Below, piece after piece: positions 23,110-34,300 of a DNA stretch of 64,000 bases (the first letter of the stretch is position 1; each line of letters starts with the position of its first letter). The position numbers and the translations under genes were made by a program. The stretch lies in NCBI GenBank assembly GCA_910589415.1, contig OU342635.1, forward strand, positions 12,214,001-12,278,000, given 5' to 3'. The notes under the pieces were generated by a model. The model ran no database searches. It had not been told where the DNA came from and saw only the letters and a list, made by a program, of their open reading frames with translations. Source of the stretch: Malachius bipustulatus. Its lineage: Eukaryota; Arthropoda; Insecta; Coleoptera; Melyridae.

Positions 23110-23690
23110 TCGTGCCCCACAAGCAACTATGGTAACTTTTAGCAATTCCGCAGTATCAGGGTGCTTAATCAAATCTTCCCATATTTTTATATAGGTAAAC
23201 CAGGTTGGTCTCTTCTAAATCTGATGCTATTGAATAACATCTGGTAGGAGTCCTTGTGCTCTGTTCCACATTTGTCTGATAGACCGCTCGCCCCTCTGAA
23301 GTTATAGGTCTGTTAGTGCTGTTCAGTCTGTTGTGACTGGTGAGGACTCCGTACTACTAATAGTACTACTAGTAATCTAAACTCTCTCCGGTTCAAGTTT
23401 ATTATGTTGGCATGTCCGAACCAGCCATGAACAATATCACCTGTCTGCATTCTAGATTGCCTCGCAACACATCTTTCAATATGTTTCGCTCCATTCCTTA
23501 ATTGCTGTGATTCGAGGATCTTTCGTCAGACCAAATGAGGGCTATGATTCAGGAAAGTTTTACCTGGTTCTGGGATTCGCATACTGATCTGTCAGCTCGT
23601 TACCTGGTATTTCTGAATGTGCAGGTATCCATACGATTTGCGCTATTTTGTTATTAACCAGCCTGTCCAGCGCATTGACAAATTGCTAGT
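23110..23690 (-). pseudogene. Degraded non-LTR retrotransposon RNase H/C-terminal fragment
   Basis: On the minus strand the stretch 23570-23690 reads QFVNALDRLVNNKIAQ then VWIPAHSEIPGNELTDQYAN. This is the RNase H motif with the His of the 'W.P.HS' turn and the final Asp of 'GNE..D'. Further along (toward 23110) pieces such as LTSHNRLNS appear in shifting frames, as expected for the region after RNase H. Several stops and shifts make it a relic. It is not the same copy type as the element at 10.4 kb. Confidence 0.68.
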
Positions 23691-24934
23691 TGGGAGGGGG
23701 GGGGTAAAATAATCCTGTATGAGCGTAGAGTTTTCTATGACGGGAGGAACTCTACTTGTGAGATGGCGCATACTTCTGTATATTATATTAGTTTCTCAAC
23801 TAATAAAGTCCTAAATAACTCGTTTGTTGCCATATAACTCGTCTCAATCCTCCAATGAGAGCAATAATTATACATTTTTGATGATAATGAATCTCGAAAA
23901 GTTTGCATAGGCTGATATAGCTTCGCAACATTATCGATTTATCTTAAAATATTATTTACGATCGTTTTTCTGAGTTGTAGACGCGTAAAAAATATATTTC
24001 TTTTTTAGATCACAAAAACTAGAAGTACCTAAATATAAACCACGATTTCTAATGAAAATTGATATCAATTTATCCTAGAATCACTGTCCACTTGAAGGAG
24101 GTTTAATCTTCTACATTATGGATTATATTCTTACAACCAGAATGCGGTTTCTTCTCATTATAATATAATAGTCCCAGCATGACAATTTATTGAAAAAACA
24201 TTTACTGGGCAATAAATAGGCAAAAAGCACCCTAAGGAGTAATCAGCCAGGCTAACGGACCTCATCCGACTCGATTTCTGTTTTCTGAGTAATCTTATTT
24301 GTGAGAAGTCCGATCTAAAAGATACCAAGTTACGGTTCCACCAATCTTGTAACATATGGTGAAAACTAAGTTGATTCTCTTGAAGAAGCAATTCAGTTGG
24401 AGCTACTATCTTTGCATTTAATTAAATATAGTGACTCATTTTCTGTTTCAGGAGTTAATAGACTCACGCCTCGAATCTGCTAGTACAATTGCTATAATTA
24501 TCATTTAAATAGTTGAGAACCATGTCTTAGCCGCAATTTATCCGAACTACATCTTGACCAATTATATGTAGTGGTAAGAAAATTTCCGTGACCGGTCGTG
24601 CTCCGGGAGGTAGGTGCAAAAAGGGGGTCCCGGCTCTTTCACAGCAGTCGTTAGGTTACGTCAGAGACCCTTGAGGCTACTTTTGAAAATTTCTGACACT
24701 TGGTCTTTACTATAGCAATACAATATTTATTTATTTTTTCATCCGAACTATGAGAATCCAAACCGCAGGCTTCAGCATGACGGATCTCCGTCACATAACG
24801 CACGACCAGTGCAAAAGAATTCAAATTACTCGCTTTCCTTCACTGGATTAGTCGAAGAGACTCATTGTAATCCTCTTTAATTAACTGACATTATTATGAT
24901 ATTATTAATTTCGATATCATAAAATATTGATAAG
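23691..24934. other. Intergenic or intronic DNA
   Basis: Contains a nine-G run near 23694-23703 and otherwise AT-rich sequence. Nothing recognised. Confidence 0.4.
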
Positions 24935-25504
24935 TGTTACGTCCTTGGTGAATAATCGATTCGTATTCTCTAAGACACCACCGTTTCCTACCCCTTCCTA
25001 TCCCTTTACACATCGGGACGAAGGAAAAGGACACCTGACCGGACAGGACCACACATAGAGAGAAGAGTCGAGGTTTAACATCGAGAGAGAAAAGAACTCG
25101 ACATAGTGCCGTTCGTACCAGACTCGTCGATGCTGGTGTTACGGGAACGGGATACCTAGTTCTTTAATTAAATAAGGAAGCGGTATTAAGTAGTGGAACA
25201 ATCGTGGGTACCTACATAGTGGAGCAAAGTGAACAGTAATAATAGTTACAACATCTCGCAAATTAAAACAAGTGCCCCTTTAGTCGGACAAGACACAAGG
25301 TCAGTAATTTCGATAATTATTATTAATAATTGTGTTCCTGTCAATCATTGGCAATTACAGCCTGGTCCTTCCCTAAATTTTGATCCTGTCATCCGTGGCG
25401 ATTCGTTATTACCATCGCGGCATCGAGCCGCATTAATTTAGCCCCCTTTCAGGATCGAATCGCGTCGTTAATATTTCGTGTTGCTCTTTGACGCGGAGTT
25501 AACA
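24935..25504 (+). repeat. Left LTR of BEL/Pao element (570 bp)
   Basis: Starts TGTTACGTCCTTGG and ends CGGAGTTAACA. No difference from the right LTR was found on line-by-line comparison. It should contain promoter and polyadenylation signals, but I cannot place them firmly. The 70-codon frame inside it is not a gene. Confidence 0.95.
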
Positions 25505-25530
25505 TTTTTTTGGTCCCTCCGTAGTCGGAT
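25505..25530 (+). promoter_or_regulatory. Putative primer-binding site
   Basis: Directly after the LTR a T-run is followed by TGGTCCCTCCGTAGTCGGAT. TGG next to the LTR is usual for a site pairing with a tRNA 3' CCA end. The segment TCCGTAGTC is also complementary to GACTACGGA as found in arginine-tRNA anticodon arms. The priming tRNA is not determined. Confidence 0.4.
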
Positions 25531-25783
25531 AGGAAAGCTCGTGGAAATATAGTTCATTAATTGGTTGCATCATTTGTTTGAAATTAGTTTCTCACTCACT
25601 GTGTTAAGGTAGCCTGTTTGTAGGTCAAAGGATTCGAAATAGTCGATCCAAAGGACGCCAGACGGCATTTTCACCCATTCCACTAATTTTACTCCATTCT
25701 CACCTCACTCCACTTCTTCGTTCGTTGCAGGTGTTCGTTTTAAAAACCTCTGTAATAGTTGAAATATTTTCTCTCTGAATTCG

Positions 25784-26205
25784 CAGGGCAGAATATTGAT
25801 TTTTGCATTCACGGTATACTGGGTACACTCGGTATCTTAAGTATTGTTTTTGGTGAATTCGAATTCAATAATTTATTTTCAACTCGATATTAAATAAGTA
25901 ACTTTCACTTGGTTAGGTACTTATTTTTGGTATTGCTCATCGTTCGTTGTTGTTGTATTTTTACAGGTTTTTAACGAATAACCCTTTTTCGTTGTTACAG
26001 GGAAAATATTGATTTTTGTATTCACGGTATACCTACTGGGTACACTCGGTATCTCAAGTATTGTTTTTTGGTGAATTTCAAAGTCAATTTATTTTCAACT
26101 CGTTTTTAAATAAGTAACCTTCACTTGGTTAGGTACTTATTTTTAGTTATTGTTCGTATTTCGTTGTCGTTGTATTTTTTACAGGTGTAAAAAATAACCC
26201 TTATT
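25784..26205 (+). repeat. ~210-bp imperfect tandem duplication in the BEL leader
   Basis: The block starting CAGGGCAGAATATTGATTTT (25784) recurs as ACAGGGAAAATATTGATTTT (25997), including 'CACGGTATAC', 'GGGTACACTCGGTATCT', 'TTCACTTGGTTAGGTACTTA' and a T-rich run ending in ACAGG. It lies in the untranslated leader between the left LTR and the polyprotein start. Confidence 0.8.
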
Positions 26206-26245
26206 CGTTTATTGCTTTAGTGTTTTGTTGATACTCTTTAGCAAA

Positions 26246-29200
26246 ATGTCCAACACTTTGGTCGGAGCAAACGCTTCTGTTTCGAAGTTTTTGACTCGTT
26301 TGAACTCGATTCTGACAGTAGTTTCAGCACCCATTGATGAAAAGTCGCGTTTTATTGTCCTGGCTGCATGCGACAGCGCTTCAGATTTGTACAATCAGGT
26401 GCAGGAGGTTGATAGAAATATCCTGATTACGGTTGAGTCGGCAGATAAGAGTGCTTTGGTCGTAGATGTGTCATCGGAGATTTGGAAATCATACTCGGGA
26501 CTACTTATCGAAGTTGATTCGGTTTATTTTCAGATTAGAGCGGTTCAATTGTCGTTGGAATCGACTCAGGATACGGTGGTGAAATCACGTCATGGTTCGA
26601 GTGAATCGTTAAATAGTCGACAGTCTGGTGCTCCCGCGCTACCCCCCTCTGCAAGTTCACATGTGAAATTGCCTCGTATCGGTATACCTACTTTTGATGG
26701 TTCGTTGAGGATGTGGTCGGTTTATTATGATTTGTTTAGGACTTTGATTCATTCGAATGATTCGTTAGCTCCAATTGAGAAGTTCCAGTATTTAGTTTCG
26801 ACTTTGTCAAAGGAACCTCTTACCCTTGTCAAACATTTACCACTGACAGATGACAATTATGTGATAGCTTTCGATACTCTTGTCCAAAGGTATCAGAATG
26901 AGCGAGTACTTGCGACGTGTTATTGGCAGGCGATTTGTAATGCTCCCAAAATAACGGATTCTGATTCCTCACAATCGCTTCGTGAATTGTTGAATACCTT
27001 TTCAGAAAATATTACAGCTTTGGGTCAGGTCTCAGGCGTCTCTCTCTGGGATTTCACTTTGTTCAACTGGTTGCTACAGAAATTGGATAACGCTACTCGA
27101 AAGCGTTTCGAACTCCAATTTGCATCTGAAGAGTTTCCATCATATCAGGATTTGCACAAGTTTTTGTCGTCACAGTGTCGTGCATTAGAATCATCTTTGG
27201 GGAATGACCTATCTCCGTCTGCAGTCGTTGGTAAGCGGAGTAGCGTCAAGTCTGGTGGAAAAGTGGAATCGAGGAATTCACATGCATTTTTGTCAACGTC
27301 GAGTGCGTCTTCATCGAAGCAGTCGTGCTTCCATTGTAATGGAGAACACCCGATCTCGAATTGTCGTTCTTTTTTGAAGTTGGACCCGCGCAAGCGTTTT
27401 GAGGCTGTGAAGGCAGCGCGCTTGTGCCTAAATTGTTTTGGCCCTTCACACTTGGTGAAGCAGTGCCCCTCTTCTCATTCGTGTAAGGAGTGTGCAGGTC
27501 GGCACCACTCTTTATTACATTTCGTTAAACTTAGTAATTCGGATGGAGCAGCTTCTCATCGAGTTGAGCCGCCTCCAGTCGCATCCACGGTTGCCATGTC
27601 TTCTCTCCCATCCTTTCAGGATGTTCGTTCTCGTTCTCGTAGCAATACTACGGTTCTTTTAGCAACCGCATGTATTGAAGTTCAAGACAAGTGGGGCAAC
27701 TATCAAGTGGTTCGTTCTTTAATTGACTCTGGCAGTCAGTCGTCTTTTATTACTGATCGGTGCCGCAAGCGTTTGGGCTTGCACTTGAATCGATCATCAA
27801 CACCTATTTCTTGTTTGGGTCACGTGACCTTGGGATCGGCCCAGGGATCATCTGATTGCATTATTCGTCCCGTTGGGGTACCATCACCTACTTTTAAAGT
27901 AAGTACTTTGGTCTTGCCCAATATTTGTGGAAAACTTCCCAGTGTTGACATTTCGCCATCGAAGGCGCTTGATAATTTGAAGTTAGCGGATCCTAATTGG
28001 TACACGCCTGGTTCTGTCGATGTTTTGCTAGGAGCTGACATCTTTCCCAATATTGTTCATGGTGGTTATTTGTCGGGCAGTGATAACTGTCCAGCCGCAA
28101 TGAACACGACGTTTGGTTGGGTTCTTTTGGGAACCATTTCGTCGAAGGTTGCGGGCGAGGTTCAAGCTTGTTTTGCGTCGGTAGATTCGACCCTTGAAGA
28201 GACTCTTAAGGCATTTTGGAGAGTTGAGGAGGTGCCTTCAGTTGAGGTTTGCTCTAATGAGGAACAAGAGGCTGAGTCGTTGTTCGTTGAGTCTCATTAT
28301 CGAGAAGAATCAGGTCGTTTTGGGGTATTGTTGCCATTTAAGGATAGCAAAGAGTTGCCTATCTTTAATGATTCGTTGAATGTCGCAGATCGTCGTTTGC
28401 TCGCTTTGGAGAGACGATTGTCGAGGTTGCCTCACATTAGAGACATGTATGTAGAGTTTATGAAAGATTATTTGGAGGCTGGGCACATGTCGTTGGTGCC
28501 ATTGGAGTCGGAATCTGCAAACTCTTATTACATTCCGCATCATTGCGTTTTTAAAGACCCTGGAGTTTCGATGTCTTCTGATGTGTCTTCACTCGCCCCA
28601 GTATCGTCGAAAATTCGTGTCGTTAGGTTCTTGTTACAACTAGGTCAAGAAAATTCAAAGAAGTTTCCTCTCACTTCGAAAGCCATTCGTCTCGGGCTTT
28701 ATGTCGATGATCTTGCCATTGGGGCAAATCAAATCGAGGAAACCTTGGAGTTGAGAAATCAGCTCATTTCGCTATTGCAATTGGGACAATTTGAGTTGCG
28801 GAAATGGTCTGCTAATAATCCACAATTGCTTCAGGATCTGCCTGTTGAACATCGTCAACAGCAGTCATCCAACTTTGATTCGGAATCGGACTTTTCCGGG
28901 AAAATTCTCGGTCTTCAGTGGCACTCGGCTACTGATTCATTTTCGTTCGCGGTTAAGTCTATAGATTCACCTTGTACTAAGAGTAGCATTCTCTCGGACG
29001 TCGCGTCTCGGGGCTTGTTACCAGAGGAGTTAGTCGGGGCTTCCGCATGGTGGGCGGGGCCTGAATTCCTCAGATTGCCGCTGGAATCTTGGCCAGCACT
29101 CGTTCCTATTGCTCCCACTTCTGATGTTGAACTGGAGAAAAGGAATATTGTTTTGTTCGCTACGATAGAGATTTCGGATGTCGATGTTTTGTTGAAAAGA

Positions 29201-30628
29201 TTTTCTTCTTTGAGGAAAATTCAGGGTATTATCGCTCGTTGTTTTCGTTTCACTAACAATTGTCGTGTTGTCAATAGGACCACTGTTGCATTGAGTGTCT
29301 CTGAGTTGCATGCTACTCTCATGCACATTGTTAGAATTGTTCAATCTTCGGTCTTCTCTTCGGAATTGGAGAAAATTCGCTCTGGTAAACCATGTGCCAA
29401 GTACTTGCAGTCATTGTCGCCCTTTATTGATGATTTCGGTATTTTGCGAGTCGGGGGTCGACTGTTGCATTCGGGTTTAGCATTCGACGCTAAATATCCC
29501 GCATTGTTGCCAGGAAGGCATAGGTTGGTTGAACTTTTGATTGATCAGATACATCGAGGTAATTTGCACCCAGGAGTGAACACTACTCATTATCTCCTTC
29601 AACAAAATTTTTGGATCCTGTCTGCTCGTAGGGTCATTCGTAGTTATTTGTCGAAATGCAATCGTTGCTTTCGCACTCGTCCCCTCTCGTTGGAGCCTCC
29701 CATGGGGAATTTACCTGTCGCTCATGTCTCCCAATTGAAGCCTTTTAGTTGTGTCGGGGTCGATTATGGGGGACCCTTTCCTATTGTCTTGTCGAGGTAT
29801 AGGGGTGTCAAAACTTCTAAAGCCTATTTATGTTTGTTCGTATGTTTCGCGGCTCGCGCGATTCATCTCGAAATCGCTTCTGATTTATCGTCAGAGACTT
29901 TCCTGGCAGCTCTTAGGAGGTTTGTCGCTCGCCGCGGTCGCTGTAGTGACATCTACAGTGACTGTGGAACCAATTTCGTCGGAGCTAACAAGGAGCTCAA
30001 CTCAAATTTGAAAATCGCCGCAGAAGGGGAAGGTATTCGATGGCACTTCAATCCACCCTCAGCTCCACACTTCGGTGGACTGTGGGAGAGCGGTGTTAAG
30101 TCCGTCAAAACACACATGGCCCGTGTTATTGGTGGTCAAATTTTGACTTATGAGGAGCTGAACACCTTCATCGTTCAGATCGAGGCCGTCTTGAATTCGC
30201 GCCCCCTTTGCCCCATTAGTAGCGACCCCAACGATCTATCCGCGTTGACCCCTGGTCATTTTCTGACCTTGGAACCTCTGTCGTCGGTGCCGGATGTGAA
30301 CTTGTCACATCTGAAGATTTCTCGTCTTTCTCGTTGGCAATTGGTGCAACGGATGCAACGTGATTTTTGGACACGTTGGAGGGCTGAATATCTTCATAAT
30401 TTCCACCAGAGGAGTAAATGGTCGAAAACCCATTTGTTTGAGTCAACGGATATCGGTTCGTTGGTGTTGATAAAGGATGAATTGTTGTCTCCTTTGAAAT
30501 GGGCTCTAGGAAGAATTGTTTCTCTGCACCCTGGTGCGGATGGTGTCGCCAGGGTTGCCTCGGTTCGTACGACCAGAGGTCTTTGTAAACGACCTCTGGT
30601 CAAACTTTGCCCGTTACCTAACCAGTAA
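26246..30628 (+). CDS. BEL/Pao gag-pro-pol polyprotein, 1460 codons, lacking RT palm and RNase H
   Basis: The first in-frame ATG is at 26246 (context AAAATGTC). Domains in order: a gag domain of the DUF1759 type (about residues 143-290, starting RIGIPTFDG); three zinc knuckles starting at C361, C394 and C413; an aspartic protease with DSGS at 494-497; the start of reverse transcriptase (YYIPHHCVFK near 761) and its YVDD box at 819-822; then integrase with H1103/H1108 and C1138/C1141, catalytic D1173, D1239 and E1281; and a C-terminal DUF5641-like domain. Only about 58 residues separate YYIPHH from YVDD, where roughly 170-180 are usual, so the palm with its first catalytic Asp is gone. A second gap near residue 918 removes the RNase H. 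Both joins keep frame, and no stop occurs in 4.4 kb. Gag, protease and integrase look whole, so the product may assemble particles but cannot copy RNA unless helped by another element. Confidence 0.93.
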   Translation: MSNTLVGANASVSKFLTRLNSILTVVSAPIDEKSRFIVLAACDSASDLYNQVQEVDRNILITVESADKSALVVDVSSEIWKSYSGLLIEVDSVYFQIRAVQLSLESTQDTVVKSRHGSSESLNSRQSGAPALPPSASSHVKLPRIGIPTFDGSLRMWSVYYDLFRTLIHSNDSLAPIEKFQYLVSTLSKEPLTLVKHLPLTDDNYVIAFDTLVQRYQNERVLATCYWQAICNAPKITDSDSSQSLRELLNTFSENITALGQVSGVSLWDFTLFNWLLQKLDNATRKRFELQFASEEFPSYQDLHKFLSSQCRALESSLGNDLSPSAVVGKRSSVKSGGKVESRNSHAFLSTSSASSSKQSCFHCNGEHPISNCRSFLKLDPRKRFEAVKAARLCLNCFGPSHLVKQCPSSHSCKECAGRHHSLLHFVKLSNSDGAASHRVEPPPVASTVAMSSLPSFQDVRSRSRSNTTVLLATACIEVQDKWGNYQVVRSLIDSGSQSSFITDRCRKRLGLHLNRSSTPISCLGHVTLGSAQGSSDCIIRPVGVPSPTFKVSTLVLPNICGKLPSVDISPSKALDNLKLADPNWYTPGSVDVLLGADIFPNIVHGGYLSGSDNCPAAMNTTFGWVLLGTISSKVAGEVQACFASVDSTLEETLKAFWRVEEVPSVEVCSNEEQEAESLFVESHYREESGRFGVLLPFKDSKELPIFNDSLNVADRRLLALERRLSRLPHIRDMYVEFMKDYLEAGHMSLVPLESESANSYYIPHHCVFKDPGVSMSSDVSSLAPVSSKIRVVRFLLQLGQENSKKFPLTSKAIRLGLYVDDLAIGANQIEETLELRNQLISLLQLGQFELRKWSANNPQLLQDLPVEHRQQQSSNFDSESDFSGKILGLQWHSATDSFSFAVKSIDSPCTKSSILSDVASRGLLPEELVGASAWWAGPEFLRLPLESWPALVPIAPTSDVELEKRNIVLFATIEISDVDVLLKRFSSLRKIQGIIARCFRFTNNCRVVNRTTVALSVSELHATLMHIVRIVQSSVFSSELEKIRSGKPCAKYLQSLSPFIDDFGILRVGGRLLHSGLAFDAKYPALLPGRHRLVELLIDQIHRGNLHPGVNTTHYLLQQNFWILSARRVIRSYLSKCNRCFRTRPLSLEPPMGNLPVAHVSQLKPFSCVGVDYGGPFPIVLSRYRGVKTSKAYLCLFVCFAARAIHLEIASDLSSETFLAALRRFVARRGRCSDIYSDCGTNFVGANKELNSNLKIAAEGEGIRWHFNPPSAPHFGGLWESGVKSVKTHMARVIGGQILTYEELNTFIVQIEAVLNSRPLCPISSDPNDLSALTPGHFLTLEPLSSVPDVNLSHLKISRLSRWQLVQRMQRDFWTRWRAEYLHNFHQRSKWSKTHLFESTDIGSLVLIKDELLSPLKWALGRIVSLHPGADGVARVASVRTTRGLCKRPLVKLCPLPNQ

Positions 30629-30756
30629 CGGACTCAGGGAATTTCGTCCCTGACTTGTCGTTTCGTTTCGTTTCGTTTTTGTTATTGTCGTTAGTTTCGT
30701 TTTCGTTAGTTTCGCTTTTGGTTCAATTTTCTGATAGCGGAAAATTCCTCCGGTAA
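30629..30756 (+). other. BEL/Pao 3' untranslated segment
   Basis: Short region with repeated TCGTTTCGTTT and CGTTAGTTTCG blocks between the polyprotein stop and the polypurine tract. Confidence 0.6.
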
Positions 30757-30771
30757 TTTTGGTGGGCGGTA
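30757..30771 (+). promoter_or_regulatory. Putative polypurine tract
   Basis: TTTTGGTGGGCGGTA sits immediately before the TG of the right LTR, where plus-strand DNA synthesis is primed in LTR elements. Confidence 0.6.
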
Positions 30772-31341
30772 TGTTACGTCCTTGGTGAATAATCGATTCG
30801 TATTCTCTAAGACACCACCGTTTCCTACCCCTTCCTATCCCTTTACACATCGGGACGAAGGAAAAGGACACCTGACCGGACAGGACCACACATAGAGAGA
30901 AGAGTCGAGGTTTAACATCGAGAGAGAAAAGAACTCGACATAGTGCCGTTCGTACCAGACTCGTCGATGCTGGTGTTACGGGAACGGGATACCTAGTTCT
31001 TTAATTAAATAAGGAAGCGGTATTAAGTAGTGGAACAATCGTGGGTACCTACATAGTGGAGCAAAGTGAACAGTAATAATAGTTACAACATCTCGCAAAT
31101 TAAAACAAGTGCCCCTTTAGTCGGACAAGACACAAGGTCAGTAATTTCGATAATTATTATTAATAATTGTGTTCCTGTCAATCATTGGCAATTACAGCCT
31201 GGTCCTTCCCTAAATTTTGATCCTGTCATCCGTGGCGATTCGTTATTACCATCGCGGCATCGAGCCGCATTAATTTAGCCCCCTTTCAGGATCGAATCGC
31301 GTCGTTAATATTTCGTGTTGCTCTTTGACGCGGAGTTAACA
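30772..31341 (+). repeat. Right LTR of BEL/Pao element (570 bp)
   Basis: Same length and, as far as I can read, same sequence as the left LTR. Followed by the duplicated target ATAAG. Confidence 0.95.
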
Positions 31342-31346
31342 ATAAG

Positions 31347-34300
31347 CTTTGATAAAAATAAGTTTTTTACAATCAAACCCAATAATTTTTATATCAAAGT
31401 TAACACAAAATTACTTTTTTTCAAAAGTAATTTGCATTTTATCGATTTGTTTATTAAATTTTTCATAGTTTGTTGCAGGATTATAACAATGTTTAATTGA
31501 AATATCAAAAATATATCTCTTTTGAATTTCTTAATACAATAAAATAATTTATTTCATTGCTCATAAGATATCTCAAAAAGATCCAGCTGAAATAAAATTG
31601 AAACAGTATCAACTGAGCGGTCTAATCATTATTTAGTCAAGGAGCTCCTGAAATAGAGCCCTGGGAGGCTAAGCCTGGCTAGCCCAGTTATATAACTTCT
31701 TGCTTGATATACTCTTAGAAGGATTTCATTGGTCCTTATAAATCGTAAGGAATTCAACTAGACAAGGAAGAACAGAGGATTATCATAAACAGGGTATTTT
31801 GTGGATAATACTGCAGAGACCCAGATATGGATTCTGTTGCCCGGAAGCGCACGTTCATTCATGTGTTAGGAATGGAGCAAAAGCAGGATTATTATAGCTC
31901 CGGGCAGCTGTCATAACACTGCCACATAGGGACCATTTCGTTCACTTTACAAGACTTTGATTTCTCGTAAAATAACACTCTGAAAACTGGAGTTTCGAGA
32001 ATGTGAACATTATAATGCAGAAACTGGCATGGTCAGAATGAGCCGGATTCTTTTCAACACGAATCGATTGAGCGTCGTTAATAGTGAAACAAATGGTATC
32101 TCAAGCTATAGTTTATTCAATTTCTCTGAGAAGTTAGCAAAGAATTAATGGGATGAATCTTTTAACTATAGAAAAAATTTTCTCTGGTAGAACTTGTAGC
32201 CTTCTGTCATCTTTTCGATCGAGGAGTGATCAGAGTCTTAAAGTAGGACGATTTAGTTATAGGGTTGCACCATATTATTCATTTATTGTAACACCCCCAC
32301 CCCCTAGCCCCTAGCCTATAGATTTTTTGATAAAGTTTATTGTGATCGTCTATAGTTCTATATAGAGCCCTAATGAAGAACCTGTCGTTGTAGTACCTAT
32401 AGTTTCTTAGATTCGCTGATTAGGGTATGCCGGGTATAAAGTGACAGTAGTTGATTTGGGGTGTGGGTTCTGTATTCTGCTGTATTTGCTCAAATTTTAT
32501 TTGACATGGATTCAGAAAATACGTGGAAAAGGTAGCGAAAGAGGGTTATGTTTCATTCATGTCTCATACTGACTAACCAGCTTACCAATATACCTTCCAT
32601 TTCTTTTCTTTATTTTAGTTTTACAAACTTATCTTAAATTTTCAATTTACAATCTCTGATCTTGGAGTTTCAAAAAATTTGCAAAAAAAGCGCATTTCAA
32701 AAAATATGAGCTAATTAACGGTCATTAGTTATTTAAAATTTACTATAACTAGTGGTGAGTTTACATGAACGATACAATTACAGTGATATGTACGTAGCAT
32801 GTAAGTACATATTTACGTTCACCGTAATTGATATTTTCTAGTTTGGGTTAGAACATCATTATTGTATTTACTTAGGACACAGGGTAAGATTTGGATTATT
32901 CAATGTTATAATATGCTACCTTCAATTATTTTAATCTCCTACCTAATTTCAAAAGCTCATAATCTTTCAAACAGTACTGCGTGTAATGAAATAAAGTCAA
33001 CAGTTGCATTGATTTCAAAATTACTGTGGTTGAAGAAGTAACTTTACTCTAGAAGAAGTAGAGGAAGACTGGTTAATTCAATTGTTTTGAATGTTGTGTG
33101 ACTAAAAATCAGTCATGTTTAGCCCAAAAAAGTTTATTTGTGTCTACGAATTTCCTCTTATCAAAGAGCTCGGTAAATTTCTAAAGAAAATGTAATATTT
33201 TTCTGCGAGTCATATTATGTGCAATGACAAAGGATAAACATTTTAACGGTTATTCTTAAGCGATCAAAATTACTGAGCTACTCCATCCTTATTTCCGGAT
33301 GATTGTAGACAAAGTGACGTTACTCCATTATTTGTCATTTCAATTCTGCTCAGCTTTATTAGGGTATACTTTCTGGATATGTCTAATTGAGTTCCAAGCT
33401 TCAATCATCCATTTGTGGTGGCTCCTAAGAATTGTAGAGAAAGTGTTATAACGATATTGTTTCAAAATTTACGACCAACAGAAACTATTGCCTAATCAGT
33501 GAAACTGGTCGAAAAGGTATCAAAAATTCCGTTACGGCGAAGCTAGATTTTTGAATTTTTAATGAAGGTATTTCCGGATTATAAGAAAGTTTGTTTTCTA
33601 TGTGTAACTCTGAGGGTTCATGCGGCATGTCTCATTCTTTGACGATACAATTCACAATAAGAAATCCTTAATTTTACAACCCAATCAACATTTAATCGAC
33701 GATCCAAATTTAATGATTGAATTGATTTGATTTTTACTTAGAAAGTTTTATCAGCTGTAAAACTTTATTCCTCCAAGTATCCTGCTGGTCCATCCTAACA
33801 TAAATTTATTTCTCCCATTTGCATGCGCTGTAAACTTCACGTTTGACCTGACTGAGATTTTTTCAGGTTGCTTTTTATACTTCGTCGTTATAATTCAAGC
33901 AACAAACGCCACTCATATGGTAATGAAACATTGAATTGAATTGTAAAGGCGTTGTCCCAGTTAGAGGAAGGAGTGTATAGTATTATACGAGTCCCATGGG
34001 TGCAATGTTGAAGCACTGTAGAGGGCCTTGCCATTTGCATGTCTATGCGTACTGCGAGAATTTAACGAGACCTGAAGCTACAACAGACGCCGACCAACTC
34101 CATTTGAGTGTTTTGATAACGATATTTCCACCGGCGGCGTCGGCTGGAACGTGAATTCACAATCAACGACTCACAATGCCGACCGGGGAAGTTAGTAGGA
34201 AAACGCGCATTTCATTTCCTATCTCTACTTCTACGACATTTATCCTTCGTCTACTCTCTAGAAGGGTCTTGGCTCTTATGATAATAGAGATTCAACCGTA

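Larger units (their letters stand above)
24935..31341 (+). mobile_element. BEL/Pao-type LTR retrotransposon, structurally complete, internally deleted
   Basis: 6.4-kb unit with 570-bp LTRs (TG...CA), flanked by the 5-bp duplication ATAAG (24930-24934 and 31342-31346). It holds a leader with a tandem duplication, one long gag-pro-pol frame and a purine-rich tract before the right LTR. The domain order (gag, zinc knuckles, aspartic protease, reverse transcriptase remnant, integrase, C-terminal domain) is that of BEL/Pao. Identical LTRs by eye indicate a very recent insertion. Two in-frame deletions in pol make it non-autonomous. Confidence 0.95.

Noticed and set aside
25229..25441. 70-codon frame repeated at 31066-31278
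   Set aside because: It lies wholly within the two LTRs and is duplicated with them; no protein similarity.
31780..32080. Possible decayed retrotransposon C-terminus
   Set aside because: Only vague spacing of residues, no RNase H or CCHC motif in any frame.
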